Part shown: positions 1-10,598 of the stretch, in pieces
How positions within the stretch are numbered: the first letter of the stretch is position 1
How the letters are laid out: every line of letters starts with the position of its first letter
NCBI RefSeq assembly: GCF_012489685.1
Contig: NC_080043.1
Span: 47,011,127-47,075,126, forward strand
Length of the DNA stretch: 64,000 nt
Source of the DNA: Lotus japonicus
Taxonomy: Eukaryota > Streptophyta > Magnoliopsida > Fabales > Fabaceae
Reading direction: 5' to 3'
Made by a program: the position numbers and the translations under genes
The notes under the pieces: model-generated
The model's input: the letters and a program-made list of their open reading frames with translations, nothing else
Databases searched by the model: none
Told to the model about the DNA's origin: nothing

Positions 1-1725
1 CCAAGGTCAGAGATGACTGCAGATCAAAAGAAGCTGTACTCACAACATCACAAAGCAAGAGCAATTCTTCTAAGTGCTATTTCCTATGAAGAGTACCAGA
101 AGATTACAGATCGTGAGTTTGCAAAAGGCATTTTCGAATCTCTGAAGATGTCTCATGAAGGAAACAAGAAAGTCAAAGAATCAAAGGCATTGTCTTTGAT
201 CCAAAAGTATGAATCCTTCATCATGGAGCCAAATGAGTCCATTGAAGAAATGTTCTCCAGATTTCAGTTGCTTGTAGCTGGCATACGACCTCTCAACAAG
301 AGCTACACAACAAAAGATCATGTCATAAGGGTCATCAGGTGTCTTCCTGAAAGTTGGATGCCTTTGGTGACTTCAATAGAGCTCACGAGAGACGTTGAGA
401 ATATGAGTTTAGAAGAACTCATCAGCATTTTGAAATGCCATGAGCTGAAGCGCTCAGAGATGCAAGATCTGAGGAAAAAGTCCATAGCCTTGAAATCCAA
501 ATCTGAAAAGGCTAAGGTTGAGAAGTCAAAAGCTCTTCAAGCTGAAGAAGAGGAATCTGAAGAAGCATCAGAAGATTCTGATGAAGATGAGCTGACTCTG
601 ATCTCCAAGAGACTCAACCGCATCTGGAAGCACAGGCAGAGCAAGTTCAAAGGCTCTGGAAAGGCAAAAGGAAAGTATGAGTCCTCAGGCCAGAAGAAGT
701 CTTCAATCAAGGAAGTCACATGTTTTGAGTGCAAAGAATCTGGGCACTACAAAAGTGATTGTCCAAAGTTGAAGAAAGACAAGAAGCCAAAGAAGCACTT
801 CAAGACGAAGAAGAGTCTGATGGTGACATTTGATGAATCAGAGTCAGAGGATGTTGACTCTGATGGTGAAGTCCAAGGACTCAAGGCGATTGTCAAAGAC
901 AAGGAAGCAGAGTCAAAGGAAGCTATTGACTCTGACTCAGAATCAGAAGGAGATCCTAACTCAGACGATGAAAATGAGGTATTCGCTTCTTTCTCTACCT
1001 CTGAACTGAAACATGCATTGTCTGATATTATGGATAAGTATAACTCCTTATTGTCTAAGCATAAGAAGCTTAAAAAGAACTTATCTGCTGTTTCCAAGAC
1101 TCCTTCTGAACATGAGAAAATTATTTCTGATTTGAAAAATGATAATCATGCCTTGATCAATTCTAACTCTGTGCTTAAGAACCAAATTGGTAAGTTAGAA
1201 GAAATTGTTGCATGTGATGCCTCTGATTGTAGAAATGAATCTAAGTATGAAAAGTCTTTTCAAAGATTCCTAGCTAAAAGCGTGGATAGAAGCTTAATGG
1301 CTTCAATGATCTATGGCGTAAGCAGAAATGGAATGCATGGAATTGGCTATTCTAAACCAATTAGAAATGAGCCCTCTGTGTCTAAAGCTAAATCCTTGTA
1401 TGAATGCTTTGTTCCCTCTGGTACCATATTGCCTGATCCTGTACCTGCTAAAGTTGCTAAACATCCTCTTAAAAAGGGATCTTTCTCTATGTCTAAATAT
1501 CATGCAAAAATTCTTTTACATTATCATATTGAGAAACCCAAAGTTGTCAGAACTTCTGGGGTAACTAACAAGAGAGGACCCATAAAGTGGGTACCTAAGG
1601 ACAAGATTATCTATGTTGCAGATATCCTTGATAGCTCCACTGAAACACCAATCATGGTATCTGGACAGTGGATGCTCGCGTCACATGACGGGAGAAAGGC
1701 GTATGTTCCGAGAGCTGAAACTTAA
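1..1725 (+). CDS. gag: Gag of CopA-1 (partial, N-terminus outside window)
   Basis: The reading frame is open from base 1, so the first Met at 13 is internal; the same sequence lies at codon 63 onward in CopA-2. The capsid-type region runs to about residue 200, followed by a Lys/Glu-rich stretch and one zinc knuckle ([16 protein letters not shown]2CX4HX4C) near 720-760. After an acidic Ser/Asp/Glu tail, the frame continues through 979-1621 as a coiled-coil-like region, then overlaps the start of pol in another frame before stopping at 1725. Segment 979-1621 is absent from CopA-2 and has the form of a GT-AG intron, so this long Gag would come from unspliced RNA. Gag coats the RNA and builds the cytoplasmic particle. 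Confidence 0.88.
   Translation, partial: PRSEMTADQKKLYSQHHKARAILLSAISYEEYQKITDREFAKGIFESLKMSHEGNKKVKESKALSLIQKYESFIMEPNESIEEMFSRFQLLVAGIRPLNKSYTTKDHVIRVIRCLPESWMPLVTSIELTRDVENMSLEELISILKCHELKRSEMQDLRKKSIALKSKSEKAKVEKSKALQAEEEESEEASEDSDEDELTLISKRLNRIWKHRQSKFKGSGKAKGKYESSGQKKSSIKEVTCFECKESGHYKSDCPKLKKDKKPKKHFKTKKSLMVTFDESESEDVDSDGEVQGLKAIVKDKEAESKEAIDSDSESEGDPNSDDENEVFASFSTSELKHALSDIMDKYNSLLSKHKKLKKNLSAVSKTPSEHEKIISDLKNDNHALINSNSVLKNQIGKLEEIVACDASDCRNESKYEKSFQRFLAKSVDRSLMASMIYGVSRNGMHGIGYSKPIRNEPSVSKAKSLYECFVPSGTILPDPVPAKVAKHPLKKGSFSMSKYHAKILLHYHIEKPKVVRTSGVTNKRGPIKWVPKDKIIYVADILDSSTETPIMVSGQWMLASHDGRKAYVPRAET
979..1621 (+). other. Candidate retained intron (643 nt, GT...AG) inside gag
   Basis: Exon-like flanks are gatgaaaatgag before and atatccttgatag after. 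The segment begins gtattcgc and ends ctatgttgcag. CopA-2 (24700-24730) lacks exactly this segment and nothing else around it. Exon 1 ends on a codon boundary in the gag frame, and base 1622 opens the pol frame, so removal gives one continuous Gag-Pol ORF. The segment is T-rich compared with its flanks and has a branch-like ctaac at about 1565. CopA-3 retains the same 3' boundary at 58197. Splicing itself is inferred. Confidence 0.75.
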
Positions 1726-4716
1726 GCCTGGAGGCGAAGTTGGCTTTGGAGGAAATGAAAAGGGTAAAATTGTTGGTACTGGTACTATTTGTGTAGATAG
1801 TAGTCTATGCATTGATAATGTGTTATTGGTAGACGGCTTAACACATAACTTATTGTCTATAAGTCAATTAGCTGACAAGGGTTATGATGTTATATTCAAT
1901 CAAAAGTCCTGCCGGGCTGTAAGTCAGATCGATGGCACTGTTCTGTTTAACAGCAAGAGGAAGAACAACATCTATAAGATCAGATTATCTGAGTTGGAGG
2001 CTCAGAATGTGAAGTGCCTTCTGTCTGTTAATGAAGAGCAGTGGGTATGGCATAGACGGTTAGGGCATGCCAGTATGAGAAAGATTTCTCAGCTGAGCAA
2101 GCTAAACCTTGTCAGGGGCTTACCCAATCTGAAGTTCGCTTCAGACGCTCTTTGTGAAGCATGTCAGAAAGGCAAATTCACAAAAGTCCCTTTCAAGGCA
2201 AAGAATGTTGTCTCAACCTCAAGGCCGTTAGAACTTCTGCATATCGACCTGTTTGGACCAATGAAAACTGAGTCTATAGGTGGCAAGAGATATGGGATGG
2301 TTATCGTTGATGACTATAGCCGCTGGACATGGGTAAAGTTTCTAACCCGCAAGGATGAGTCTCATGCTGTGTTCTCTACCTTTATTGCTCAAGTGCAAAA
2401 CGAGAAGGCTTGTAGGATTGTGCGTGTCAGAAGTGACCATGGTGGAGAGTTTGAGAATGATAAGTTTGAGAGTCTGTTTGATTCCTATGGAATTGCACAT
2501 GATTTCTCTTGTCCCAGAACTCCTCAACAAAATGGTGTTGTTGAGAGGAAGAACAGAACTCTTCAGGAGATGGCTAGAACCATGCTCCAAGAAACTGGCA
2601 TGGCTAAGCACTTTTGGGCAGAGGCAGTAAATACAGCATGTTACATTCAGAACAGAATCTCTGTGAGACCAATTCTGAATAAGACTCCTTATGAATTGTG
2701 GAAGAACATAAAACCCAACATTTCTTATTTTCATCCTTTTGGCTGTGTTTGTTATGTTCTCAATACTAAGGATAGATTGCATAAATTTGATGCTAAGTCT
2801 TCTAAGTGTCTATTACTCGGTTACTCTGAGAGATCTAAAGGTTTTAGATTTTATAATACTGATGCTAAGACTATTGAAGAATCTATTCATGTTAGATTTG
2901 ATGATAAGCTTGACTCTGACCAGTCAAAGCTAGTTGAAAAGTTTGCAGATTTAAGCATTAATGTTTCTGACAAAGGCAAAGCTCCAGAGGAAGATGAGCC
3001 AGAGGAAGATGAACCAGAGGAAGAAGCTGGTCCCTCTAAATCACAAACTCTGAAGAAGAGCAGAATCACTGCAACTCACCCTAAGGAATTGATTCTGGGC
3101 AACAAAGACGAACCAGTCAGAACCAGATCTGCCTTCAGACCCTCTGAAGAGACCTTGCTCAGTCTGAAAGGATTGGTGTCCTTAATTGAACCCAAGTCCA
3201 TAGATGAAGCTCTTCAGGACAAGGATTGGATTCTGGCCATGGAAGAAGAATTGAATCAATTCTCTAAGAATGATGTTTGGAGCTTAGTGAAGAAACCTGA
3301 GAATGTCCATGTTATTGGAACGAAATGGGTATTCAGAAACAAGCTGAATGAGAAAGGAGATGTAGTCAGAAACAAGGCAAGGCTAGTTGCTCAAGGCTAC
3401 AGCCAGCAGGAAGGAATAGACTACACTGAAACATTTGCTCCAGTAGCAAGACTGGAGGCAATCAGACTGTTGATCTCTTTCTCAGTAAATCACAACATAG
3501 TTTTACATCAGATGGACGTAAAGATGCCTTCCTAAATGGTTATATCTCAGAGGAAGTCTATGTTCATCAACCCCCAGGTTTTGAAGATGAGAAGAAACCA
3601 GACCATGTGTTCAAATTGAAGAAATCACTCTACGGTCTGAAGCAAGCTCCCAGAGCATGGTATGAGAGACTCAGCTCATTCCTTCTGGAGAATGAGTTTG
3701 TAAGGGGTAAAGTAGATACAACTCTTTTTTGCAAGACTTATAAAGATGATATCTTAATTGTGCAAATTTATGTTGATGATATTATATTTGGTTCTGCTAA
3801 TCAATCTCTATGCAAAGAATTTTCTGAGATGATGCAGGCTGAATTCGAGATGAGTATGATGGGAGAATTAAAGTACTTTCTGGGAATACAAGTTGATCAA
3901 ACACCAGAAGGAACATATATCCATCAGAGCAAGTACACTAAAGAACTTCTGAAGAAGTTCAATATGCTGGAATCTACAGTGGTCAAGACTCCAATGCATC
4001 CTACATGCATTCTGGAGAAAGAAGATAAAAGTGGTAAAGTATGTCAGAAGCTCTATCGTGGCATGATAGGTTCACTTCTATACTTAACTGCATCTAGGCC
4101 AGACATACTATTTAGTGTTCATTTATGTGCTCGTTTCCAATCAGATCCAAGGGAAACCCACTTAACTGCTGTTAAGAGGATCCTAAGGTATCTGAAAGGC
4201 ACCACTAACCTTGGCTTGATGTATAAGAAAACATCAGAGTATAAGCTTTCAGGTTACTGTGATGCTGATTATGCTGGAGATAGAACAGAGAGAAAAAGTA
4301 CTTCTGGAAATTGTCAATTTCTGGGAAGCAATCTAGTCTCATGGGCAAGCAAGAGGCAATCAACCATTGCACTATCAACTGCAGAGGCAGAATATATCTC
4401 AGCAGCAATATGCAGCACTCAGATGCTCTAGATGAAACATCAGCTGGAGGATTATCAGATCCTTGAGAGCAATATCCCAATCTATTGTGATAACACTGCT
4501 GCAATCTCATTGAGTAAGAACCCTATCTTGCATTCAAGGGCAAAGCACATTGAGGTAAAGTATCACTTTATTAGAGATTATGTACAGAAGGGCGTACTTC
4601 TTCTGAAGTTTGTTGATACTGACCATCAATGGGCAGATATCTTTACAAAGCCCTTAGCTGAGGATAGATTTAATTTTATTCTGAAAAATCTGAACATGGA
4701 CTTTTGTCCAGAGTAA
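1613..4716 (+). pseudogene. pol: Pol polyprotein of CopA-1 (PR-INT-RT-RH), frameshifted and with a nonsense codon
   Basis: The pol frame overlaps the gag end by 113 nt in the +1 frame. It shows protease [12 protein letters not shown], a pre-integrase zinc motif starting WHRRLGH, an integrase core with HIDLFGP, SDHGGEF and NGVVERKN carrying D, D and E, an RT with YVDD (about 3770) and RNase H with CDADYAGD and STAEAEY. Relative to CopA-2 one g is missing near 3523, ending the frame at 3535. It resumes at about 3540 in the shifted frame. TGG has become TAG at 4429. The rest, to the stop at 4716, is well kept, so the lesions look recent. Confidence 0.92.
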
Positions 4717-5159
4717 AGATGGATCAGAACCTCTGACTATGATACTTCTTGATCAGAAGATGTCTAGTCCAGAAGGTAACTCAATCAGAGTGTGTGTGCC
4801 CACTGGTACTGACTCTGAAGCTGAGACAACAACGCGTGTGTCAGTTTTTCTGATGCATTGTTCCTTGTGCCCGTGTGACAGTCTGTTATGATTGCGTGTA
4901 GATGTGCTTCTCTCCTGTGTGTGATTGTGTATTTTACTGTTACTATCTATCTTTAATTTTCAACCGTTGATCTTAAAGTGCTTTTTGAATCAACAACGGT
5001 TATTTGATAAAACCCACTATACACACACGTTCTCTTTCACTTCCGGTTTTTACTCTCGCTCTCTTTGCTTTTCAAAACCGCTTACTCTCAATTTCTCTCT
5101 CGATCTCTCTTCATCTTTCAACCTTCATCTTCTACCTCAAACCTTCAACCTCTTCAAAA
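4717..5159 (+). promoter_or_regulatory. pol-env spacer with conserved stem and pyrimidine-rich leader (CopA-1)
   Basis: No ORF of note. Bases 4961-5001 hold inverted cores aaccgtt and aacggtt, which could pair and also match plant MYB-site cores. A weak TATA-like ctataca follows near 5018, then a CT-rich leader (about 5030-5159) just before the envelope-like ATG. The arrangement recurs in CopA-2, CopA-3 and CopB. It could be an internal promoter with a pyrimidine patch, or a translation or splicing signal. The role is inferred. Confidence 0.45.
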
Positions 5160-8018
5160 ATGGTGAGACAAACTAGAAGATCTACTGCAGATGCACCTCA
5201 GTTCCCTCACATGGTAGTTGGTCTGGCAACGGGTCAAAGGGGCCCTGAGAATCCGACACAAGAACAAGTTCAAGCTCAAGAACAGAGTGTTCCAATTGCA
5301 GAACGGGGCTGTGCCGTTCACTGTGTATATCCTCCTGAGGAACTCCAAGTCCTGGCAGAATGGAGATTCAACCTCGACAACTTGGCTACAAATGGGTATG
5401 ATCTTCGTCCTGAAGTCCAAGCTCAAGGTTGGGGAAATTACTTCAACAGACTTCGAGGACCGGTGTATGATAGATTGGTCAAGGAATTCTGGAAGCACGC
5501 CTACTGCGATGATACTCAGGTGGTATCTCATATTCTTGGCAGAAAGATCATCATCACGGAGAAGTCCTTCGTGAACTTGCTGGGTGCAGAAACTGCTTAT
5601 GGGTATCGGTTCCAACTCACGGAATCGAAGCTGAAACCCAGCACCAAGGATACAATCAACCAGGCCCTGTACACCACCTTCAAACCGGGCAAGACGAGTT
5701 ACTAGGTGATGGACCTTCATCCCAAGCTCAGGATCTGGCACAAGATCCTGCTTCACTGCATAAACCAGAGACCGAAGGGCAGTTCTCCAGACTACATCAA
5801 CTTCAACCAGAAGGTGATGTTGTTCTTCATCCAAGATCAGAAGAAGATCTGCCTTCCCTACTTCCTGTTCTCTTACTTGAAGGAATGCATCCGGAAGTCT
5901 CGCACCACTGCCTCCATCAAGTCTGCAATCAAATATATCCCTTTTGGGAGGCTGCTCTCAGACTTTCTCATTGAAAGCAACCTGGTGCAAGATCTGGTTA
6001 ATGCTGGATGTGTAGAAGATCTGAGCACTATTGTCAGTGATGTCTTCACTGCAAATTCTTTGAAGAAGATGGGTTTGGTCCAGAAGAAGATTGCTCCTGC
6101 TCATGAAGACACATCTTCTGAGATCAGAGGTAGAAGGATGCCTCTGAATGACTACCCTCTGTGGACTCAGGCAGACAATCCTGACGCCATCAGGTGCTAT
6201 GTTGAAGACCTCAGGGCTCAAGGATTCGAAATTGACCTTGATGATTTCGTCAGCAGACTACCGCCAGCTCCAGAGTTTCCTTCTCCTCCCAAGAAGAAAG
6301 CTCAGAGGAAGATGCTACTGGACGAATCTTCAAAGGAATCCGATGTCCCTCTGGTCCAAAAGAAGAAGAGAAAGCCTGATGATGGTGATGATAGTGACAA
6401 TGAGGATGGTCCTCCCAAGAAGAAGAAGAAGAAGGTCAGAATCGTGGTGAAGCCTACTCGGGTGGAACCAGCTGCTGAAGTGGTCAGAAGGACTGAACCT
6501 CCTGCCAGAGTGACTCGATCATCAGCACATCCAAGTAAGCCTGCACTTGCTTCTGATGATGATTTGAATTTATTTGATGCACTCCCTATTTCTGCCTTGC
6601 TCCAACACTCCTCAAATCCCCTCACTCCTATTCCTGAATCCCAACCAACTGCACAAACCACCTCTCCACCACATTCCCCAAGATCTTCCTTCTTTCAACC
6701 TTCTCCTACTAAAGCACCTCTCTGGAATTTGCTTCAGAACCAACCCTCTAGGTCAGAAGATCCAACCTCTCTCATTACCATTCCGTACGACCCATTATCT
6801 TCTGAACCCATCATCCATGAACAACCAGAGCCCAACCAAACAGAACCACAACCCAGAACGTCTGATCACTCTGTTCCCAGAGCATCAGCACGTCCTGCTG
6901 CCAGAACCACGGATACAGACTCTTCAACAGCCTATACACCTGTATCCTTCCCCACCAATGTTGCTGATTCTTCTCCCTCCAATAACTCTGAATCTATTAG
7001 AAAATTCATGGAGGTTAGAAAAGAAAAGGTGTCTACCTTAGAGGAATATTACCTTACTTGTCCAAGCCCTAGGAGATATCCTGGCCCTAGACCTGAACGT
7101 CTAGTTGACCCAGATGAACCTATCTTGGCCAATCCTATCCAAGAGGCAGACCCTTTGGCTCAACAAGCTCACCCTGTCCCTGACCAACAAGAGCCTATTC
7201 AACCAGAACCTGAACCCGAACATTCAGTGTCTAACCAATCCTCGGTTAGATCACCCCATCCTCTGGTTGAAACTTCAGACCCTCACCTTGGAACCTCTGA
7301 CCCCAATGTTCAAATGATTAACATTGGTTCTCCACAAGGTGCCTCTGAAGCTCATAGCAGCAATCACCCAGCCTCTCCTGAACCCAACCTCTCCATAATT
7401 CCCTATACTCACCTCCAACCTACATCTCTCTCTGAGTGCATCAATATTTTCTATCATGAAGCCTCTTTGAGGCTCCGCAATGTGCACGGTCAGACTGACC
7501 TCAGTGAGAATGCTGAATGTGTGGCTGATGAGTGGAACAATCTGGGCACTTGGCTAGTGGCTCAAGTTCCAATTATGATGCAGCTCCTGCATGCAGAGGG
7601 AAGTCAGAGCATTGAGGCTGCAAAGCAAAGGTTTGCTAGAAGGGTGGCTCTTCATGAACAAGAACAGAGAAATAAGCTTCTTGAAGCTATTGAAGAAGCC
7701 AAGAGAAAGAAGGCTCAAGCAGAAGAAGCTGCACGTCAAGCAGCAGCTCAAGCTGAACAAGCCAGACTTGAGGCAGAGCGACTTGAAGCTGAGGCTGAAG
7801 CTCTTAGATGCCAAGCACTTGCACCAGTTGTGTTTACTCCTGCTGCTTCTGCTTCCATTCCAGACTCTCAAGCTGCTCAGAATGTTCCTTCCAGTTCTAC
7901 TCAGTCAAGCTCATCCAGACTCGACATCATGGAACAACGTCTTGACATTCATGAATCCATGCTGATTGAGATGAAGCACATGATGATGGAACTTCTGCGA
8001 CGATCTGTCAAACCTTAG
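5160..8018 (+). pseudogene. Envelope-like ORF of CopA-1, one internal TAG
   Basis: This is the long third ORF typical of Maximus/SIRE elements, 952 codons. I chose ATG 5160 because the MVRQTRR start is shared with CopA-3. An upstream in-frame Met at 5004 is not conserved there. The N-terminal domain (about residues 40-370) is the best conserved and recurs in CopB. Then come Lys clusters resembling nuclear localisation signals (KKKRK and PPKKKKKK, about residues 375-425), a long Pro/Ser/Thr-rich region, and a C-terminal Ala/Glu/Lys coiled coil (about 820-890). A TAG at 5703-5705 replaces the Lys codon seen in CopA-2 and CopA-3. I see no clear transmembrane segment or convincing signal peptide, so 'envelope' is a family label and not a demonstrated role. 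Confidence 0.8.
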
Positions 8019-8209
8019 TTTTTAGGATCTCTTCGTTTTTTCTTTTTCTTTAACGTTGTTTTAATTAAACTCTGTTTCCTTTTATTTATTTATTCTCTTT
8101 ATTCGTTTGTGATTCTATTTGCATATCTATATGTGTCACATATGTTTGCAAAAAATTTTTTATTCATCATAATTCTATGTTTACATCATATTTCTTTACA
8201 TCATAAAAT

Positions 8210-8600
8210 CTAGAATGGAGGATCCCTCCTCATTCTTCTGCACTCCTGGCGCTGCTCTGACCTATCTTTCTCCAGAAGCTCCAGTACATGCTGGATGTTG
8301 TTGAGCCTGACCTTTAGCTCATCCCTCTCCAGACTCTCTTCTGAAGTCTGAGCTTCTCTTCCAAGATTCTTTTTCTTCCAGCAGCTTGAGTTCAAGCCGG
8401 CTGAGTTCTTGCACCTCCTCCACGAAGGCAAGAAATTCCTTCAGGTCTCTCTCCAACTCTGGACGCAGGTCCTCTTCCAGCAGTGTCCGTGTCAGCTCCG
8501 CGATGGTAGTTGCACCCTCTGGATGCCTGATGTTAAGGAACAAGTCCTCTTCAAAGGCCTTCTTCCTCAACTCTTCTAGTGCTACGATGTATGATGCCAT
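8210..8600 (-). pseudogene. Antisense small ORF (aORF) of CopA-1, frameshifted
   Basis: On the strand opposite to the element, between the envelope-like ORF and the 3' LTR. The ATG at 8600 is in good context (A-rich, then ATGG). The N-terminal half begins MASYIVALEELRKKAFEEDL. A missing base near 8350, relative to CopA-2 and CopA-3, shifts the frame, and the C-terminal half ending RRMRRDPPF is read from 8431 to 8210. The protein is helical and charged with heptad-like leucines and resembles no domain I know. Intact or longer relatives lie at 39735 (plus) and 62510 (minus). See the finding on this family. Confidence 0.72.
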
Positions 8601-8760
8601 TTTTTTTACTGAAAATTGTTCGAGGTGTGAAGCTTACCTCTCTCTCCAACGCTTTATACAGGCTTCACTTTATCTCTGAAAGTTAATGCTCCTACAGTTT
8701 CTCGAGGTTAAGTTCTTGGTAACTGACCCTTCTCTTTACTCACTTGACCGGTGGTAAACG
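8601..8760 (-). promoter_or_regulatory. Putative promoter of the antisense ORF (CopA-1)
   Basis: Read on the minus strand: gtttaccaccgg (to 8759), gagtaaagagaag, cagttaccaagaactta, cctcgagaaac, gcattaac, then tgtataaagc (8651-8660), and the ATG about 50 bp later. The same modules in the same order occur upstream of the CopA-3 copy and of the diverged CopB copy. That supports a TATA promoter facing against the element. Confidence 0.6.
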
Positions 8761-9385
8761 TTCTTCTCTTGCATTAACTCCTCTATTTATTTCGCCTAAC
8801 TCTGATTCTTGCATCGTTTTCATTTTCTTTAAACTTAGACCTTCTCTAAGGGGGAGTACCTTGTACTTCAAGCTAAGTTTTTCACACCCCAAGCTTTTTG
8901 CTTATGACAAAAAGGGGGAGTAAACCCAGTTTTTGATGTGTAAGATGTGTTAGTGTGATTTATTTTTCTTTTGGAGATTTTAAGAGTTCCACCTTCATGA
9001 CCATAGATGTGTCACTGGGCAAATACAAGGAATACATTTCACTTCTTCTGAAGTGATTATAAGTAGACTCTGATACCTTGTTCATGACTCTGATTACTAT
9101 GCGCTCTGATTACTCGGTTTTCATCTATGTCATAAGTTTTTCACTCTGAACTCTTATATTATTTAGCTCAGAATCTAGACTTTACTAACGTTTTCATCAA
9201 GTATTAGATTCAGGGGGAGCTAAGCTCAGAATCAAGCAGTGACTTGAATTCAGAATGAGCAAGATAAACTATTCACATCAGGATAAGTCTTATTCTATAT
9301 CTCTAAACTCTGAGTGAATTCAGTTTAATGTTTAAGAATTGTTCATCAAAAATTTTAGTTTTGTCATCATCAAAAAGGGGGAGAT
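8761..9385 (+). other. 3' non-coding region of CopA-1 with four G-rich polypurine tracts
   Basis: No protein-coding signal. Purine tracts containing gggggag occur at 8848-8856, 8907-8920, 9212-9219 and 9372-9384. The last abuts the 3' LTR and is the functional polypurine tract (plus-strand primer site). The tract at 8907-8920 (caaaaagggggag) is almost identical to it. The region is rich in ctctgat/tcaga words, as is the LTR. Confidence 0.7.
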
Positions 9386-10598
9386 TGTAAGATCAAGTTT
9401 TGATCTAGTAGTACAACTCTATGTTTTGATGATTACAAGTTAACCTTTTGATATGAACAATTGTGGTACTCTAACGTGTTTTTCTGAGTGTGCTATTTAC
9501 AGGCTCTGACCTCAACTCAATCTCACACAAATCAGAAGCACTGTGTATAAAGAGTGACCCAAGCAACGCTTTCGCATTCACCATGTTCAGTATGAACAGT
9601 GGAAAAGCTTCAGAAGTTCTGAAGTTACACAAACTCTGATGAGGACACAGTCACTAGAAGCTCTGAAGATCCAGAAGTTCTAATAACCAAGAAACACTGA
9701 AGGCTCAGATGTTCTGATGGTGTAGAAGACTCTGAAGATACAGAAGCTGAATAGTGGAAACTCTGAAGTCCAGAAGCAAGAAACTCTGAAGACCATGTAC
9801 TTCCCTCTGAGTTCAGAATCAGAAGATACAATGGTCAGAGGATCTGTGCTTTCCCTCTGACTCTGATCAACCGGCTTCACAAGTTCCAATACGAAGCATT
9901 CCTCTGATCAGAAGTCTCCTAGGTTTAAAGGTCGCGTCGCTATCCAAGTACAAAAGCTATTATACCTTCCTGACGACCTACCTAACGTTCTCAGCCACAG
10001 CAGAAGCTGGATTTTCCAGAACTGCCCTCCAACGGTAGCATTTCCCATGCATCGCTCAACCCTAATCCTTGGAGTATATAAGGAGGCTGAAGACTGAAAG
10101 AAACGGCTAGAAGCATTCACATACGCAAGACATATTCAAAATCTTCTAAGTTTTCTTTCATCTGAAATTCATTGAGTTTACTATTAGCTTTTTAGAAGCA
10201 AATCTCTTGTAAACAATTCTTTGATAAACATTTTGTTTAGTCCCTTTAGGAGATCAAGGTTGATCGGATCCTAGAGAAGACTAAGAGAGTGAATCTTAGT
10301 GTGAGCTAAGTCAGTGTAATTGTTAGTCACTTGTAGGTTTCAAGTGCAGTTTGTAACTCTTACCTGATTAGTGGATTGCCTTCATTCTAAGAAGGAAGAA
10401 ATCACCTTAACGGGTTGGACTGGAGTAGCTTGAGTGATTTATCAAGTGAACCAGGATAAAATCCTTGTGTGCTATTCTATCTCTTTACTTTAGCACTTAA
10501 GTTCTCGAAAGATTTGTCTAAATCTTTAAGGTGGAAGTTTTATATTGAAAATGTTATTCAAACCCCCCCCCCCCTTTCTACCGTTTTTCATACCTTCA
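9386..10598 (+). repeat. 3' LTR of CopA-1 (1213 bp, subfamily A)
   Basis: Runs from tgtaagatcaag to cataccttca, with TG...CA ends, directly after the polypurine tract aaaaagggggaga. U3 holds many degenerate ctctgaag/ccagaag words. A TATA box (gagtatataag) lies near 10072. A run of 13 C lies at 10563-10574 or so, close to the 3' end. It matches the LTRs at 22262, 31428, 37719 (minus) and 54755 (minus). Confidence 0.95.

Larger units (their letters stand above)
1..10598 (+). mobile_element. CopA-1: Ty1/copia (Maximus/SIRE type) element, 5' end outside window
   Basis: The order is gag, pol (PR-INT-RT-RH), a long envelope-like ORF, an antisense small ORF, a polypurine tract and a 3' LTR, which is the Maximus/SIRE plan. 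The 5' LTR, PBS and first 68 or so gag codons lie left of the window. The element is inactive: pol has a one-base deletion near 3523 and a Trp-to-TAG change at 4429-4431, and the envelope-like ORF has a TAG at 5703. It sits in a piece of a defective gypsy element that reappears at 10599. The target duplication cannot be tested because the left end is missing. Confidence 0.93.

Noticed and set aside
2342..2782. Antisense ORF of about 146 codons within the integrase region, repeated in three copia copies
   Set aside because: It mirrors the conserved sense frame of integrase, has no promoter-like block and shows the same changes as the sense protein. A shadow ORF.
5004..5159. In-frame upstream extension of the CopA-1 envelope-like ORF as a signal peptide
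   Set aside because: In CopA-3 the same leader is in another frame, so the extension is not conserved.
5137..5684. The envelope-like N-terminal deletion of CopA-2 as a second spliced intron
   Set aside because: The missing segment has no GT...AG borders. The joint lies in a shared acct/tcaaacc, as expected for a microhomology deletion.
8521..9085. The antisense-promoter deletion of CopA-2 as an intron of the sense RNA
   Set aside because: Borders are ctctg repeats without splice dinucleotides in either direction.
9600..9800. Heat-shock elements in the copia U3 (agaagttctgaag words)
   Set aside because: GAA and TTC units are spaced by one base and not two, so they do not fit the consensus.
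9625..9889. Short ORFs in the copia LTRs (for example MELVKPVDQSQRESTDPLT)
   Set aside because: They occur in low-complexity ctctgaag repeats in several overlapping frames, with no conserved single frame.
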